Assembly: GCA_944392385.1 (NCBI GenBank)
Contig: CALXWL010000004.1
Span: 1-55,210 of the forward strand
DNA: 55,210 nt
Direction: 5' to 3'
From: an uncultured Clostridia bacterium
Lineage (GTDB): Bacteria; Bacillota; Clostridia; TANB77; CAG-508
A model generated the notes under the pieces. The model was not told the origin of the DNA and ran no database searches. It saw only the letters and a program-made list of their open reading frames with translations. Below are positions 35,459 to 46,051 of the stretch, piece by piece. The translations under genes and the position numbers were made by a program. Position 1 is the stretch's first letter; each line of letters opens with the position of its first letter.

Positions 35459-37182
35459 TTAAAATACATTAAATCCTTTGTTTTTATTTTGTGTATTATT
35501 TTTTATTTGATTTTGCATTTCATTTTTTTGAAGCTTCCATTCTGGAACATAGTCATTTATTGATAAATCCTTTAGCTCATTTGCTAATGGATGCTTTGTG
35601 TAAATTACTTTATCTATAAGTACAGGTTTATTTCCTCTTAATATTCCTATCATCTTATTATATAAAAGCCTTAATATCTCATCTGAATTAAATAGTTTTC
35701 TTTCAATGGTACTTATATTTACCATACCATAATCAAGTTCTCCATCAAGCCCTGCCTCTTTTCTAAATGATTTATTTTGTGCTGTTGCAACACCTAATAA
35801 TTTTGATATATATTCTGCTGACATGATATCTGTACAAGCTAAACATAGTTTTGTATCACAATTACCAGCAATCTCTTGCCAAGCATTTTGAGGATATCTA
35901 TTTTCTAGTTGAGCAATATTTTGTATTATTGGCCATATACCTATTCCGCCTACTTCTTGCTGTACTTATCTTTTTATTGAACTCAGGAATAGTTCCTATA
36001 TTTGCAAATTCATCTAATAGGAAGAACACATCAACATCACATTTACCAGATGGCTGACTATCTGCATATCTTATTAATTTTATAAATAAGAATGTATAAA
36101 ATAAAGACGATAAGAAATCATAAGTTCCGACCATCCATATCAGAAGTTATTACAAAGTAGGCACACTTTTCTTTTGCAGGTAAACTTAAATCTATGTCTG
36201 TATTTGATGTTATATCTCCTACTAATTTATTTTGAAATGCTTGTAATCTTGTTCCAAGTCCTGTAAGTACACTTGCTTTTACTGTATCTGATCCTTGAGC
36301 AAATATATTGTATGACATTCTTGCAGCACTAGAATCACTTAGACTATTAAACATACTTGCAAGGTCTGATATATCTTGACTTGCTATTTTATTATATATA
36401 TTTTCCAGACTATTTGTCTCAATCATTCTTTCATAAGCATATAGAATAAAAGCTTTTAATAAGTTTTCCTCTGCTCTTGGCCAGAAATCATCACTATTTT
36501 TATTATGCTTTTGTGTATTGGAAATAATGATATTTGCAACATTTTGAGCATCATTTATATTTTCAATTTCTGCCAATGGATTCCATCTGTCCGAATGCTC
36601 CATATCGCATAAATTAAAAACCTTTATTGTATATCCTTTATTTTTTAGCATACTTGCAGTTTTTTTATATAGCTCCCCCTTAGGGTCAGTAATTATCATT
36701 GATTTATTATATAAAGCTAGTTGCATTATGTTTGGAATTACAAATCCAATAGATTTCATACTACCACTACTACCTATAATTAATATATTCTTATTTAAGA
36801 AGCTATTGAACGGAAGTGTTACGAATTTATCTTCCATTTTTCCAAGTAATATTCCAGGTTCATTATTAAATCCTAATACCTCTTTTGCTTCATCAATACT
36901 AAGCCAATTAGCTGTTCCATAAGTACCATCTTCTTCTTTCAATTCTATTCCTTTTTGAACCTCTTTATTTTTATACAAGAATAACATTAAGGATGTATAG
37001 CTTAAAATTGAAATAAGGGCAAATATGGACGAAATAAGAACTCTTTTTTGAATAGTTAAAGGAATAGTTTTATTGAAACATTCTTCGATTATTTTTATGT
37101 ATGCTGGAGCATATATAAATAATATTAAATTTAAAGATATGAGAAATATTAAAACAATTATACTTATTAACTTTTTACTCAT
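35459..37182 (-). CDS. virD4: VirD4/TcpA-type coupling protein with two CGG +1 shifts
   Basis: 573 aa when CGG at 36127-36129 and at 35946-35948 are each read as C-skip plus GGA; the corrected length is divisible by three. Two N-terminal transmembrane helices. Walker A is ILIIGSSGSMKS, then SMIITDPKGELYKKTA. The Walker B region FFLLDEFANIGTIPEFNKKISTARSR and the following GIGIWPIIQNIAQLENRY come from different conventional frames and join only after the shifts. It couples the DNA substrate to the transfer channel. The stop codon lies in the target duplication of the ISLre2 copy. Confidence 0.88.
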
Positions 37183-38086
37183 AGCAATTAAACTCCTCTT
37201 TTATATATTTTCCATAATCTACTGGTATGTAGTTAGCACCTTCTATTTTTCCTATCTTAAATAATGGTATATTTTTCGAATAAAGGATATCCACCTGTTT
37301 ATTTTTGTTTTCTAGTAGGAAATATTTGATAGTGGATAGTTGTTCTGTATCTATTAATGGTAATGTATATACAAAATGATTTTGATTAATATAATATTCG
37401 CAGAATGTATGTCCTGATAAATAGACCTTATCTTTATACATTCTTTTAAATAGTTCTGGATTATTTATTTTATTTATATTTTCGATTATATGTATATTTT
37501 CTTCAATTTTGGGAATAATATATATTTTGTCCTTTCCAAAAACAAAATCATTCAAGTTAATTTTACCTATGTCCTCCACAAATACAATAAATTCTTTATG
37601 TATTTTCTCTTTTCTAATATCATATAATAGAGTTTGAATATATCCCTGTGTGTGTTTTGATGAAATATAATATGTCAAATATTCCTTTTGATTAATTTTA
37701 AGTACACCTATATATCTTCTTGCTGTTATTGTTAAAATTTCCTTATCTTTTACATCTACTGATGGTAAAAATTTTATATTTGAATTGTTGTAATATCTTG
37801 CAGCAAAATGGCTTATTATTTTTTGCCTTTCTGTGAATGCTTTATTGCTTTGTCTTCTGTAATATTTATAACCTAATTCTTTTAGTTTTTTTATTCCGTT
37901 ACTCCCTATTACATAATACCAACCATCTTTTCTAATGTACTTATTTGATTCTAAAAATTTAATTACTCTTTTGTAATAAATCTTTGAAGAATACAAATAT
38001 GCAAAATCAGAGGACTTAACATACCTATATTTATTTAAGAAAACTAATATTTCAATATCCTTCTCATCTAACCTTTTATCACTCAA
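37175..38086 (-). CDS. Replic_Relax-like winged-helix protein
   Basis: 303 aa, TTG start. An N-terminal winged helix (LDEKDIEILVFLNKYRYVKSSDFAYLY, YYVIGSNGIKKLKELGY) leads into an alpha/beta domain with YISSKHTQGYIQTLLYDIR. This is the outline of Replic_Relax-type proteins of Firmicute plasmids and ICEs. It overlaps the virD4 start, so it is coupled to the coupling protein. In the absence of a canonical relaxase it is the best candidate for oriT recognition, but I see no catalytic motif. Confidence 0.5.
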   Translation of the reverse strand: MSDKRLDEKDIEILVFLNKYRYVKSSDFAYLYSSKIYYKRVIKFLESNKYIRKDGWYYVIGSNGIKKLKELGYKYYRRQSNKAFTERQKIISHFAARYYNNSNIKFLPSVDVKDKEILTITARRYIGVLKINQKEYLTYYISSKHTQGYIQTLLYDIRKEKIHKEFIVFVEDIGKINLNDFVFGKDKIYIIPKIEENIHIIENINKINNPELFKRMYKDKVYLSGHTFCEYYINQNHFVYTLPLIDTEQLSTIKYFLLENKNKQVDILYSKNIPLFKIGKIEGANYIPVDYGKYIKEEFNCYE

Positions 38087-38112
38087 AATATCACCACCTA
38101 AAACCTTAAAAA

Positions 38113-38134
38113 ATAATCGTGGCTAAGTCCACGA
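38113..38134 (-). terminator. Terminator after the RusA-like gene
   Basis: ATCGTGG/CCACGAT stem with a short loop, followed on the minus strand by TATTTTTTAA. It lies between the RusA-like gene and the Replic_Relax-like gene. Confidence 0.55.
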
Positions 38135-38253
38135 TGCTATCGTGTCCTTAACCTCAAACTCACTTTAATTTCAAAAACCTTTATTTTATGCATGTTTGAC
38201 ATATAAAAACAGGTATACAAAACGACCTTTTTTTTAAAAGTAACTTTGTATAC

Positions 38254-38844
38254 CTATTTTTCACAAAATTTGTCTAGAAGTATATGATATTTATCTCCAT
38301 CTGTTATATAAACTTCTGTATGTTGTGTTTTTGATTTATACCCTCTAACGCAGTAAAACATTGAATTTATGTTGTCATCAATAATTGTTTCAGACAAAAT
38401 TAAACCATCAGAAATAGGCTTAATAAACTTGTTATCTACGTCCCAATTCTTATTATTATCGTATATTTTTATAAGTAAAAAAATATCCTTCTTAAACAGG
38501 TGGCTGTAAGGCTTCGTGATTTCTGCTATATTAAGCAAAATTCTTTTATATGTAAAGTTGTTAATTTGTTTATATTTTGGCATTGTTTCTGGTATATAAA
38601 CTTTTAATATGTCATTTTCATATGTCGCAGTATATCTATCATCAAGACTTTCAATCTTGTTATTTTCATTACTAATTTTATTATTAAACAATTTTATATT
38701 ATTTAATATGTTATATCTTCTCATTTCTATATTTCTAAGTAGTTCCTCTGTTCTTGCTTTATTTTGATCATTTAATTTTATAAAGGAATAAATACTTCCT
38801 TGTAAATTTACTAATTCTTTTAATAATTCATCATCTATTCTCAT
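38254..38844 (-). CDS. RusA-like Holliday-junction resolvase candidate
   Basis: 196 aa. The C-terminal half has the spaced acidic residues of RusA: NWDVDNKFIKPISDGLILSE then TIIDDNINSM. The N-terminal half is a coiled coil (NNKISNENNKIESLDDR). RusA-type enzymes cleave four-way junctions in phages and ICEs. The match is by motif only. Confidence 0.5.
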   Translation of the reverse strand: MRIDDELLKELVNLQGSIYSFIKLNDQNKARTEELLRNIEMRRYNILNNIKLFNNKISNENNKIESLDDRYTATYENDILKVYIPETMPKYKQINNFTYKRILLNIAEITKPYSHLFKKDIFLLIKIYDNNKNWDVDNKFIKPISDGLILSETIIDDNINSMFYCVRGYKSKTQHTEVYITDGDKYHILLDKFCEK

Positions 38845-38899
38845 TTTTTTCTTATCCTTTCGTATAAAAAAAATTGAAGGGCAAAGGAAAGAATTTAAA

Positions 38900-39166
38900 C
38901 TAATCTTCTATTTTTTCATATGCTTCTAAAATTGCATCTGTAAGTTCATCTCTGGCCTCTTGGTTAATAGGATGATAGTGTTCTCTAAACTTTGGTTCTT
39001 TAAACCTTTTATCTAATCTTGATGGCATTGCAATAAATTTTCCCCTAACACCATCTATAATTTTTATCCCCCTTAATACTATTTGATTTGAAATAACTAC
39101 ATTGGCAATTCCTATAAGTTTGCCTTTACCTTTAATTTTAAATACCTTAATACCTGTAAATTCCAT
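38900..39166 (-). CDS. spoVG: SpoVG-family protein
   Basis: 88 aa. IKVFKIKGKGKLIGIANVVISNQIVLRGIKIIDG, then GKFIAMPSRLDKRFKEPKF and YHPINQEARDELTDAIL, all standard SpoVG signatures. SpoVG binds nucleic acid and affects septation and sporulation in Bacillus. AAGGAGG before the ATG. Third sporulation-linked regulator type on this element. Confidence 0.88.
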   Translation of the reverse strand: MEFTGIKVFKIKGKGKLIGIANVVISNQIVLRGIKIIDGVRGKFIAMPSRLDKRFKEPKFREHYHPINQEARDELTDAILEAYEKIED

Positions 39167-39236
39167 ACTAAAATCCTCCTTAAATAATTTTTTTGAAGAG
39201 CAAAATTCATTTGTAAAAGGAACATAACTATTTATG

Positions 39237-42200
39237 CTAAAAGCCTGTTTTTGGTAACTCAGGTTCTTTTGGGCTATTCTTAAATGTTAATTCTATAATT
39301 TGATTATCTTCTGTAATTGATATTTCTTGTGGTTCTGCATCTTTTAAAAAGTGTTCTGGAACTTCGTACTCATAAACAGTGTATTTTCCATAAGGCAATT
39401 CACCAGTTAAAATACTCCCTGATGAATCGGTTGTATAAATTCCCATTGCATCTCCGTTTTCATTTACAACTAAAAATTTTGTGTTTGCTATTGGTGTATC
39501 TGCTGGCAAATCTAATATTTTACTATATTTGCTAGACAGTTTTGTAATTTTTAATTGACCGTATTTTTTTGTGTTTTCAAATATTATGGATTTGATTTCA
39601 TCTTCTTCTAATACTACTGTTTGTACTTCTTCTGTTAATACATATGCCTCATTACTGAAAATCTCTTTTACAGTATATTCGTCATCTATTGGCAATTTCT
39701 TTGAAATGGCTATACCTGATGAGTTTGTTGTAATAGTATCAACAACTTGATTTTCATTATTATATATTTCAAATGTAACACCTGGTATATATGTTTCGTT
39801 GTCTTCACTATCTATTTTTATTACCTCAATTTGACCTTTTTTCTTTTCATTTTCAAAAGTCAAAGTTTTTATTTCATTTTCTTCTAAGATAACTTTTTGA
39901 ACTTCGTCTGACAATACATATAGTTCATTACTAATGGATTCCTTTGCGGTGTATTGGTCATCTATTGGAAGTCTCTTTGTAACGGCTTTCCCAGTTTCGT
40001 CTGTTGTAATAGTATCTACAACTTCATTTTGGCTATTATATATTTCAAATGTAACATCTGGTATATATATTTCATTATTATCTTTGTCTATTTTTACTAT
40101 TTCGATTTGACCTTTTTTCTTTTCATTTTCAAAAGTCAAAGTTTTTATTTCGTTTTCTTCTAAGATAACTTTTTGAACTTCGTCTGACAATACATATAGT
40201 TCATTACTAATGGATTCCTTTGCGGTGTATTGGTCATCTATTGGAAGTCTCTTTGTAACGGCTTTCCCAGTTTCGTCTGTTGTAATAGTATCTACAACTT
40301 CATTTTGGCTATTATATATTTCAAATGTAACATCTGGTATATAAATCTCATTGTTATCACTATCTATTTTTATTACTTCAATTTGACCTTTTTTCTTTTC
40401 GTTTTCGAATATAATATCTTTTATTTCATTTTCTTTTAGTTTAACGTTTATTACGTTTTCATTTAATACATAGGTTTGATTTGTTTCTATTTCTTTGATG
40501 GTATAGGTCTTATTAATAGGAATTTTATCTGTTAGTGCTTCACCGATTTTTGTCTGTTACAAGTGTTTGAATTAACTTATTATCATCATCATAAATATTA
40601 AATTTAACTCCTTGTAATTTTATTTCATTATTATCTTTATCAATTTTTATAACTCTAATTTGTGCTTTTTTTAGTTCATTTGTAAATTCAACTGTGGTAA
40701 TTTCATTAGCTTTTAGTTCTATTGTCTGAGGAATGTCTTGCAACACATAATCTTCTAATGTCTCAACTTCTCTTATAATTAGTTTTTCATAATCTCTAAC
40801 AGGATATTTAGATGTAAATGCTTCACCATTTTTATCTGTTATAATTGTTTCTAATACATTGCCTGCTTCGTCAAGAACTTCGAATTTTACACCTTCTAAT
40901 GTTATCTCGTTATTATCAAAATCTCTTTTTATTACTTTAACTTGTGCTTTTTTTAGTTCGTTTTCTACAAGTGTATTCGTTATTTTTCCCCAATTTATAT
41001 TTATTTCAGTTGCTTCATCATTTAAGTTATACCACTTATTTGTAATTTTTTCTATTAATTTGTAACTGCCTACTCTTAGGTTTGTTATAAATAGCTCTCC
41101 ATCCACGCTAGTACGATATGTTCCTATAACTTTCTTAAATTCCTCGCTATATAAATCAAATTCTATATTACCTAATCCAATCTTGTTATTATCTTTATCT
41201 ACTTTATATATTTGTAAGTTACCTTCTTTATGCTTATTTCCAATTTCTATACTTGTAATCTCATTTTGTTTTAGAGTTACTGTTACAGGATTATTATTAA
41301 GTAAATAGTTTATTAATGTTTTTTCCTCTCTTACTGTATATGTATCATCAATTGGCAAAAATGTGCTAATAGCTTCTCCGATTTTCATTAGTAATTAATT
41401 TATCAACTATTTCACCCTTACTGTTTAATATATTAAATTCTACATTCTGTAATTTTATTTCATTAAAATCTTCATCAACTTTTATAACCTTGACTTGACC
41501 TTTCTTTTTTTCATTTTCAATTACAACATTTGTAATTTCATCTTGTTTTAATGTTACTGTTACTTTTTCTGTATTTAATACATAGTTTTCCAAAGTATTG
41601 GTTTCAAAAATAGAATAACTTTCATTTACAGGTAATTTTTTAGTTGTTGCCTCGCCATTAGCATTGGTAATCAATTTATCAACAACATTTCCTTTGCTAT
41701 CTATTACATTAAATTGTACACCTTCAAGTTTTATTTCGTTGTTATCTTTATCTACTTTTACAACACGTATTTGTCCTTTTTTCTTCTCATTTGTAATAGT
41801 AATATTTGTTGTTTGATTATATGTAGCTGTAACATTTGTTACTTCTGAAGATAATACATAATTATTATTTGCTGTTATTTCTTTTATTAGGTAATTGCCT
41901 TGATATAAATTATTAAATGTTGCTATTCCTGAGGAATTTGTTGTTACATTTCCAATAATACTTCCATCTTGTTTGCTTAGCTGAAATACAGTGTTTGAAA
42001 TAGGTTCATTAGTATCTGTATCTATTTTCTTAATTTGAATAGATGCTGTATTCCCTTGTAAAGTTAAGCTCTTGCTGCTATTGGTTAACATTATTGGGTC
42101 AGCAGTAATAGCATAATCTTGTAATTTGCTATCATAAGTTTTTCCATAAAATATAGGGTAAGATTTTGTATTTACATTCGCAAGAACTCTGCCATTAATA

Positions 42201-42970
42201 TCTCCTGTTTCTACTGCATTTTTTGGTATTCGTACTTGAAATGTTTCTCCAGCTTTAAATTGACTTTTTTGTATACCAGAAGTATTTGTGGTTATAGTTC
42301 CTGTAGGAAATCCTGGTAGAATAATGTCAAAAGATTCTATTTCTACATTAGCTGTTACTGTATAATTTTGGATATAATAATTTCCACTTAGTTGAAGATT
42401 CCCTGATGTATTAATTGTTGATACAGGTGTTTTATATGTTGCTGTCCCATTTTCTCCTTCATTTACTAATCTTTTCATTAGTGCAACTGTTCTTCTTCCT
42501 ATGTCATCAGTACCGTAGTAGTTATTTACATCAGTTTGACCAAGAATATCATATATTGCTGTTTTTGTAGCTTGGTAAGCATATGTCCAATCATCTACAC
42601 CAAGTTCTTCAGCCGAGTGAAATGGATATCCAGCTACAACAACCCTCCAAATTTTATTATATAAATCTTCATTTGCTAGTATATGTGATACATTTACAGT
42701 ATGAGTGTACTCATTATCTGCTCCATTTTTATCACGATTCAAACAATAAGCAGGATAGAATACACCATTATCATAATATCCTACTAAATCAGTACTAATT
42801 GCATAATCGCCTGATTCACTATTTCTTACATGGTTAGCAACTGATCCATATCCTGTTAAACTTATATCACTTCCCAAATTACAAGTTACTGCATTAGCAA
42901 TAGGATAAATGCAATTAATCATTGTTAAAACTATGAGTATGATAACTAAAAATTTATTCTTTGTTTTCAA
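39237..42970 (-). CDS. SpaA-type multi-repeat adhesin with thioester domain; two CGG +1 shifts
   Basis: 1243 aa when CGG at 41378-41380 and 40543-40545 are read as C-skip plus GGN (length then divisible by three). TTG start after AGGAGG. Signal peptide; N-terminal thioester-type domain (PAYCLNRD..., YAYQATKTAIYDIL). Then about eight SpaA/Cna-B repeats (KVIKVDxDxNEIxLxxVxFNIxNSxG... LPVNxSYSIxE), each able to form an isopeptide bond. Ends ELPKTGF, a sortase motif, but stops right there without the usual hydrophobic anchor. A sortase gene lies nearby. Likely the adhesive stalk for mating contact or host attachment. Confidence 0.85.
39836..40343 (-). repeat. Near-identical tandem 276-bp repeats in the adhesin gene
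   Basis: The blocks 39836-40067 and 40112-40343 are almost identical over about 230 bases, with a 276-base (92-codon) period equal to one SpaA repeat. Recent duplication by recombination; repeat number is expected to vary between strains. Confidence 0.75.
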
Positions 42971-43052
42971 TTTTAAAACCTCCTTAACTATAAAAAAACA
43001 AATAGGATTAATAATAATTCTATTTGTTTTCTATATATTTTATTTTTTTATT

Positions 43053-43874
43053 TTATTGAGCTGTTAATTTTGCATATGAGCGAAGTTGGAAAACTTTTTC
43101 TACACCATCTTTACTTAACGTATATTCGGTTTCAGCATAATAATGTATTGTACAATATTCAGTATTATACACTAAATTCTGCACATTGGTTTTGTTTGCA
43201 GTAAAATATCTATCACTAATTATAGAGCTATCTTCAACAATTTTTACATTTGTATATCCAAATTCCTCAATAGCATCTTCGATTAAACCTTTTAATTTAG
43301 CAATTTCTTCTGTATTCTTTTTAAAGCATGTATATCCTCCGTTAAGTGCTGGATAATATCTGTCATATTTACTAAAATCTAATTGTGTTGTTTCTTGAAT
43401 ATCTATATTTTCTTCTTCAGTTTTTTGTGTTTGTTCCGTTTCTGGTACTTTTGAAGTTTCTTCTTTAATAGGTTCTTCTTTTATCGTATCTTGTGGTGTT
43501 TGAATTATAGGTTCCTCAGGTGTTTCTTTAACATCTTCCTTAGTTTCTGTTGCTTGGGGTTCTTTTGTGGTTTGAACTTCTTTATTAGATTTGTTTGTTT
43601 CTACTTTCTCTTGTTTTTCTTTAACAATAGGAGTTTCTTCTACATTTTGTTTTATATTTTCTCTAGTAGTATTTTCTATTTGTGTAGACAGTTCTTCTAC
43701 ATATTCATTTGTATTATTTAATTCATCTTTTTGTATTGTGTTTATAATATTTGATTGAGTTTTAGGCTCATCACTAATATTTAAATGAGAATTGTTCCTA
43801 TTTGCAATATAAATACATACACCTATAATAATTATAAAACATGTAATTCCTATTACATATAAATATTTTTTCAT
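43053..43874 (-). CDS. Anchored protein with long T/E/P-rich stalk
   Basis: 273 aa. A membrane anchor (YVIGITCFIIIIGVCIYIA) is followed by a 110-residue Glu/Thr/Lys/Pro stalk and a compact C-terminal domain (GGYTCFKKNTEEIAKLKGLIEDAIEEFGYTNVKIVED...). Probably exposes the domain outside the wall. Between sortase and adhesin genes, so part of the surface module. Confidence 0.6.
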   Translation of the reverse strand: MKKYLYVIGITCFIIIIGVCIYIANRNNSHLNISDEPKTQSNIINTIQKDELNNTNEYVEELSTQIENTTRENIKQNVEETPIVKEKQEKVETNKSNKEVQTTKEPQATETKEDVKETPEEPIIQTPQDTIKEEPIKEETSKVPETEQTQKTEEENIDIQETTQLDFSKYDRYYPALNGGYTCFKKNTEEIAKLKGLIEDAIEEFGYTNVKIVEDSSIISDRYFTANKTNVQNLVYNTEYCTIHYYAETEYTLSKDGVEKVFQLRSYAKLTAQ

Positions 43875-43938
43875 TTCATCACCTTTAAATAATTATAGAT
43901 AAAAGATTTTTAAAAAGTCAAGTCGAACAAAAATATTT

Positions 43939-44509
43939 TTAAATTTCTTTTGCTCGAACACATAAACGAGAACTTGCATCATTTTCTATACAAGTAATTA
44001 ATGTTACAATATTTTCATTTGTATTTTCAATTACGGACCAGTCAGTAGATGCTATTATTTGTTTTTCATATACTATATATTTTTTTGTTCCTAATTTAGT
44101 TTTATAAATAATTTCATCACCGGTTTTTAAGTTCGTTGATTTTCTCGAAATATTGTACATATTTAGAACGGTTATGACTTGCAAATGCTACATTACCATC
44201 CCAAAAACTACTTTCAGAAAAATGCCCTATTGCTACTTTTAATGTTTCTTCATCTGTTCCTTCTTGTATAGGAGCCACTAAATTAATAGCTGGAATTTCT
44301 AATATACCAATAACATTTTTATTTAATTCTAATTCCTCTTTTGTTACTACTGGAATTTCATTTTCCTTGGTATTGTTAATTATATTGTTTGCTATTTCTA
44401 GTTGTTCTTTTTCCTTATTAACACTTTTAAAAAGTAGCACACATTGAAATAAGAAAAGTATAATAAATAAAACAGACAAGATAATTAATAATATTTTTAA
44501 CGTTTTCAA
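43939..44509 (-). CDS. Sortase with a CGG +1 shift
   Basis: 189 aa when the CGG at 44120-44122 is read as C-skip plus GGT. TTG start after GGAGG. N-terminal membrane anchor, then LEIPAINLVAPIQEG, the catalytic His in FASHNR, Cys in LITCIE and Arg in RLCVRAKE. The His lies in one conventional fragment and the Cys/Arg in the other, so an active enzyme requires the shift. Likely substrate: the LPKTG adhesin downstream. Confidence 0.85.
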
Positions 44510-44527
44510 TATAAATTCACCTCCATT

Positions 44528-44887
44528 CTATAAAATATTTTTTATATATTCCGAAACCTCTGAAAAAGGTTTTGGGACAGTAACTGATTTTTTTATATCA
44601 TCTATCGTAAATGGATCTACTATTATGTCATATATACCTAAAATTAAAGCATCCTTTAATTCTTTAACTTTGTAATTTTCTAATAACAAAATAACTCTAA
44701 TATTCTTTTTACGAACTGCATACATAAATTCCTTAAAATTATATTTATTGTTTTGTACTGTTGCAATCAGTGTAGTTGCTTCATTTTCTTCGAGTATATA
44801 ATCTGTGTAATATACAACCCTACTATCCTTAATTTCTTTTGACAGCTCTTTATCTAGCTGCTCATTTCCTGTAAATATTAAAATCAT
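44528..44887 (-). CDS. Receiver-like (pseudo-receiver) protein
   Basis: 119 aa. MILIFTGNEQLDKEL, VRKKNIRVILLLENYKVKELKDALILGIYDIIVDPFTIDDI has the alpha/beta order of a receiver or TadZ-type domain but lacks the phospho-acceptor Asp at the usual place. Immediately upstream of the sortase gene; probably regulatory or a localisation factor. Confidence 0.5.
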   Translation of the reverse strand: MILIFTGNEQLDKELSKEIKDSRVVYYTDYILEENEATTLIATVQNNKYNFKEFMYAVRKKNIRVILLLENYKVKELKDALILGIYDIIVDPFTIDDIKKSVTVPKPFSEVSEYIKNIL

Positions 44888-45023
44888 GTTTTAAACCCTC
44901 CTTAATTTTTTTGTATAAAAATAACACCTACCAATTAAGGTAAGTGTTCAATATATTTCATTAAACAAATTGTTATTCTAAACTATCTATATGTGGTATT
45001 AAGTAATTATTATTAGCTCTTTT

Positions 45024-46016
45024 CTAATTTTGGGATGGTAGTGGTTTTTCATTAAATAATTCATCAACTAGTTTTTTAGTTTCTTCTTCATTGTGGTAGA
45101 AGAACCACCCATATCCCCCTCTATTTTCTGATACTCCTGGAAGTTGCAAAGTTTTTATTGTACTCATATCAACATTTACTGCATACGGAACATAGTCTAT
45201 TATGCTATCAAAGTTTACATTTGTTTTTACATCTTCTTTCATGATGTTTATAATATTTTTAATTTCTTTTATATTTTTTAGCTTAATAGTCTGTTTTGCA
45301 ACTTCTACAATAATATTTCTTTGTGTTTTCATTCTTCCATAGTCTTCATCTCCATAATCTGGTGGATATGAAGTCCCATCATTATTATGTCTAAATCTTA
45401 CAACTTGCTCTACTTGCTCTCCATTTAATTTTTGATATCCTTTTGTTAAATGTATATGTAAATCTTGTCCATTGTCATCATAGTTCATATCAATCGGAAC
45501 ATCAAAATATACTCCATCAATTAAATTTACTAATTTAATTAATGCTTCTGTATCCACTAATATATAATAATTTATATCTAATCCCGTTATTTCGTTTACA
45601 GCTTGAACAGTCTTTTCTGGAGTTTGTCCTCCCGAATATAAAGAGTTAATTTTATTATATGCTGAATACTTATAATTTCCATTTGTAACATATGTATCTC
45701 TTGGGATTGAAAGCATTGACACATTTTGTGTTTTTGGATTATAAGAGCATGCAATTATTGTATCAGACATTCCTGTACTTTCACCCATAATTAAAATTCG
45801 CAAAGTTTCTAAATTTTCAACTGTTTCTTTATTATGTCCTAATAATACTGCCATCCAATTTCCTTCTAAATCATATAATCTTTTCGCAAATATTATACCT
45901 ACAATTACACAAACTATTATAATTATTAAAAATATTATTCTTACAATATGTGATTTTCTTTCTTTCTTTTTACTCTTCTTTACTTCTTTTTTTTCTGTTT
46001 CTATTTGTCTCCCCAT
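45024..46016 (-). CDS. LytR-CpsA-Psr family protein
   Basis: 330 aa. A basic N-terminus, one transmembrane helix (IVRIIFLIIIIVCVIVGIIFA), then the LCP domain: SDTIIACSYNPKTQNVSMLSIPRDTYV, YNKINSLYSGG, DGVYFDVP, LNGEQVEQVVRFRHN and YGRMKTQRNII. LCP enzymes attach polymers to peptidoglycan. Here, beside the M23 hydrolase and sortase, it may modify the wall around the transfer channel. Confidence 0.92.
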   Translation of the reverse strand: MGRQIETEKKEVKKSKKKERKSHIVRIIFLIIIIVCVIVGIIFAKRLYDLEGNWMAVLLGHNKETVENLETLRILIMGESTGMSDTIIACSYNPKTQNVSMLSIPRDTYVTNGNYKYSAYNKINSLYSGGQTPEKTVQAVNEITGLDINYYILVDTEALIKLVNLIDGVYFDVPIDMNYDDNGQDLHIHLTKGYQKLNGEQVEQVVRFRHNNDGTSYPPDYGDEDYGRMKTQRNIIVEVAKQTIKLKNIKEIKNIINIMKEDVKTNVNFDSIIDYVPYAVNVDMSTIKTLQLPGVSENRGGYGWFFYHNEEETKKLVDELFNEKPLPSQN

Positions 46017-46051
46017 TACTAACCCCTCCGCTTATGGTTATTATCTCATAC

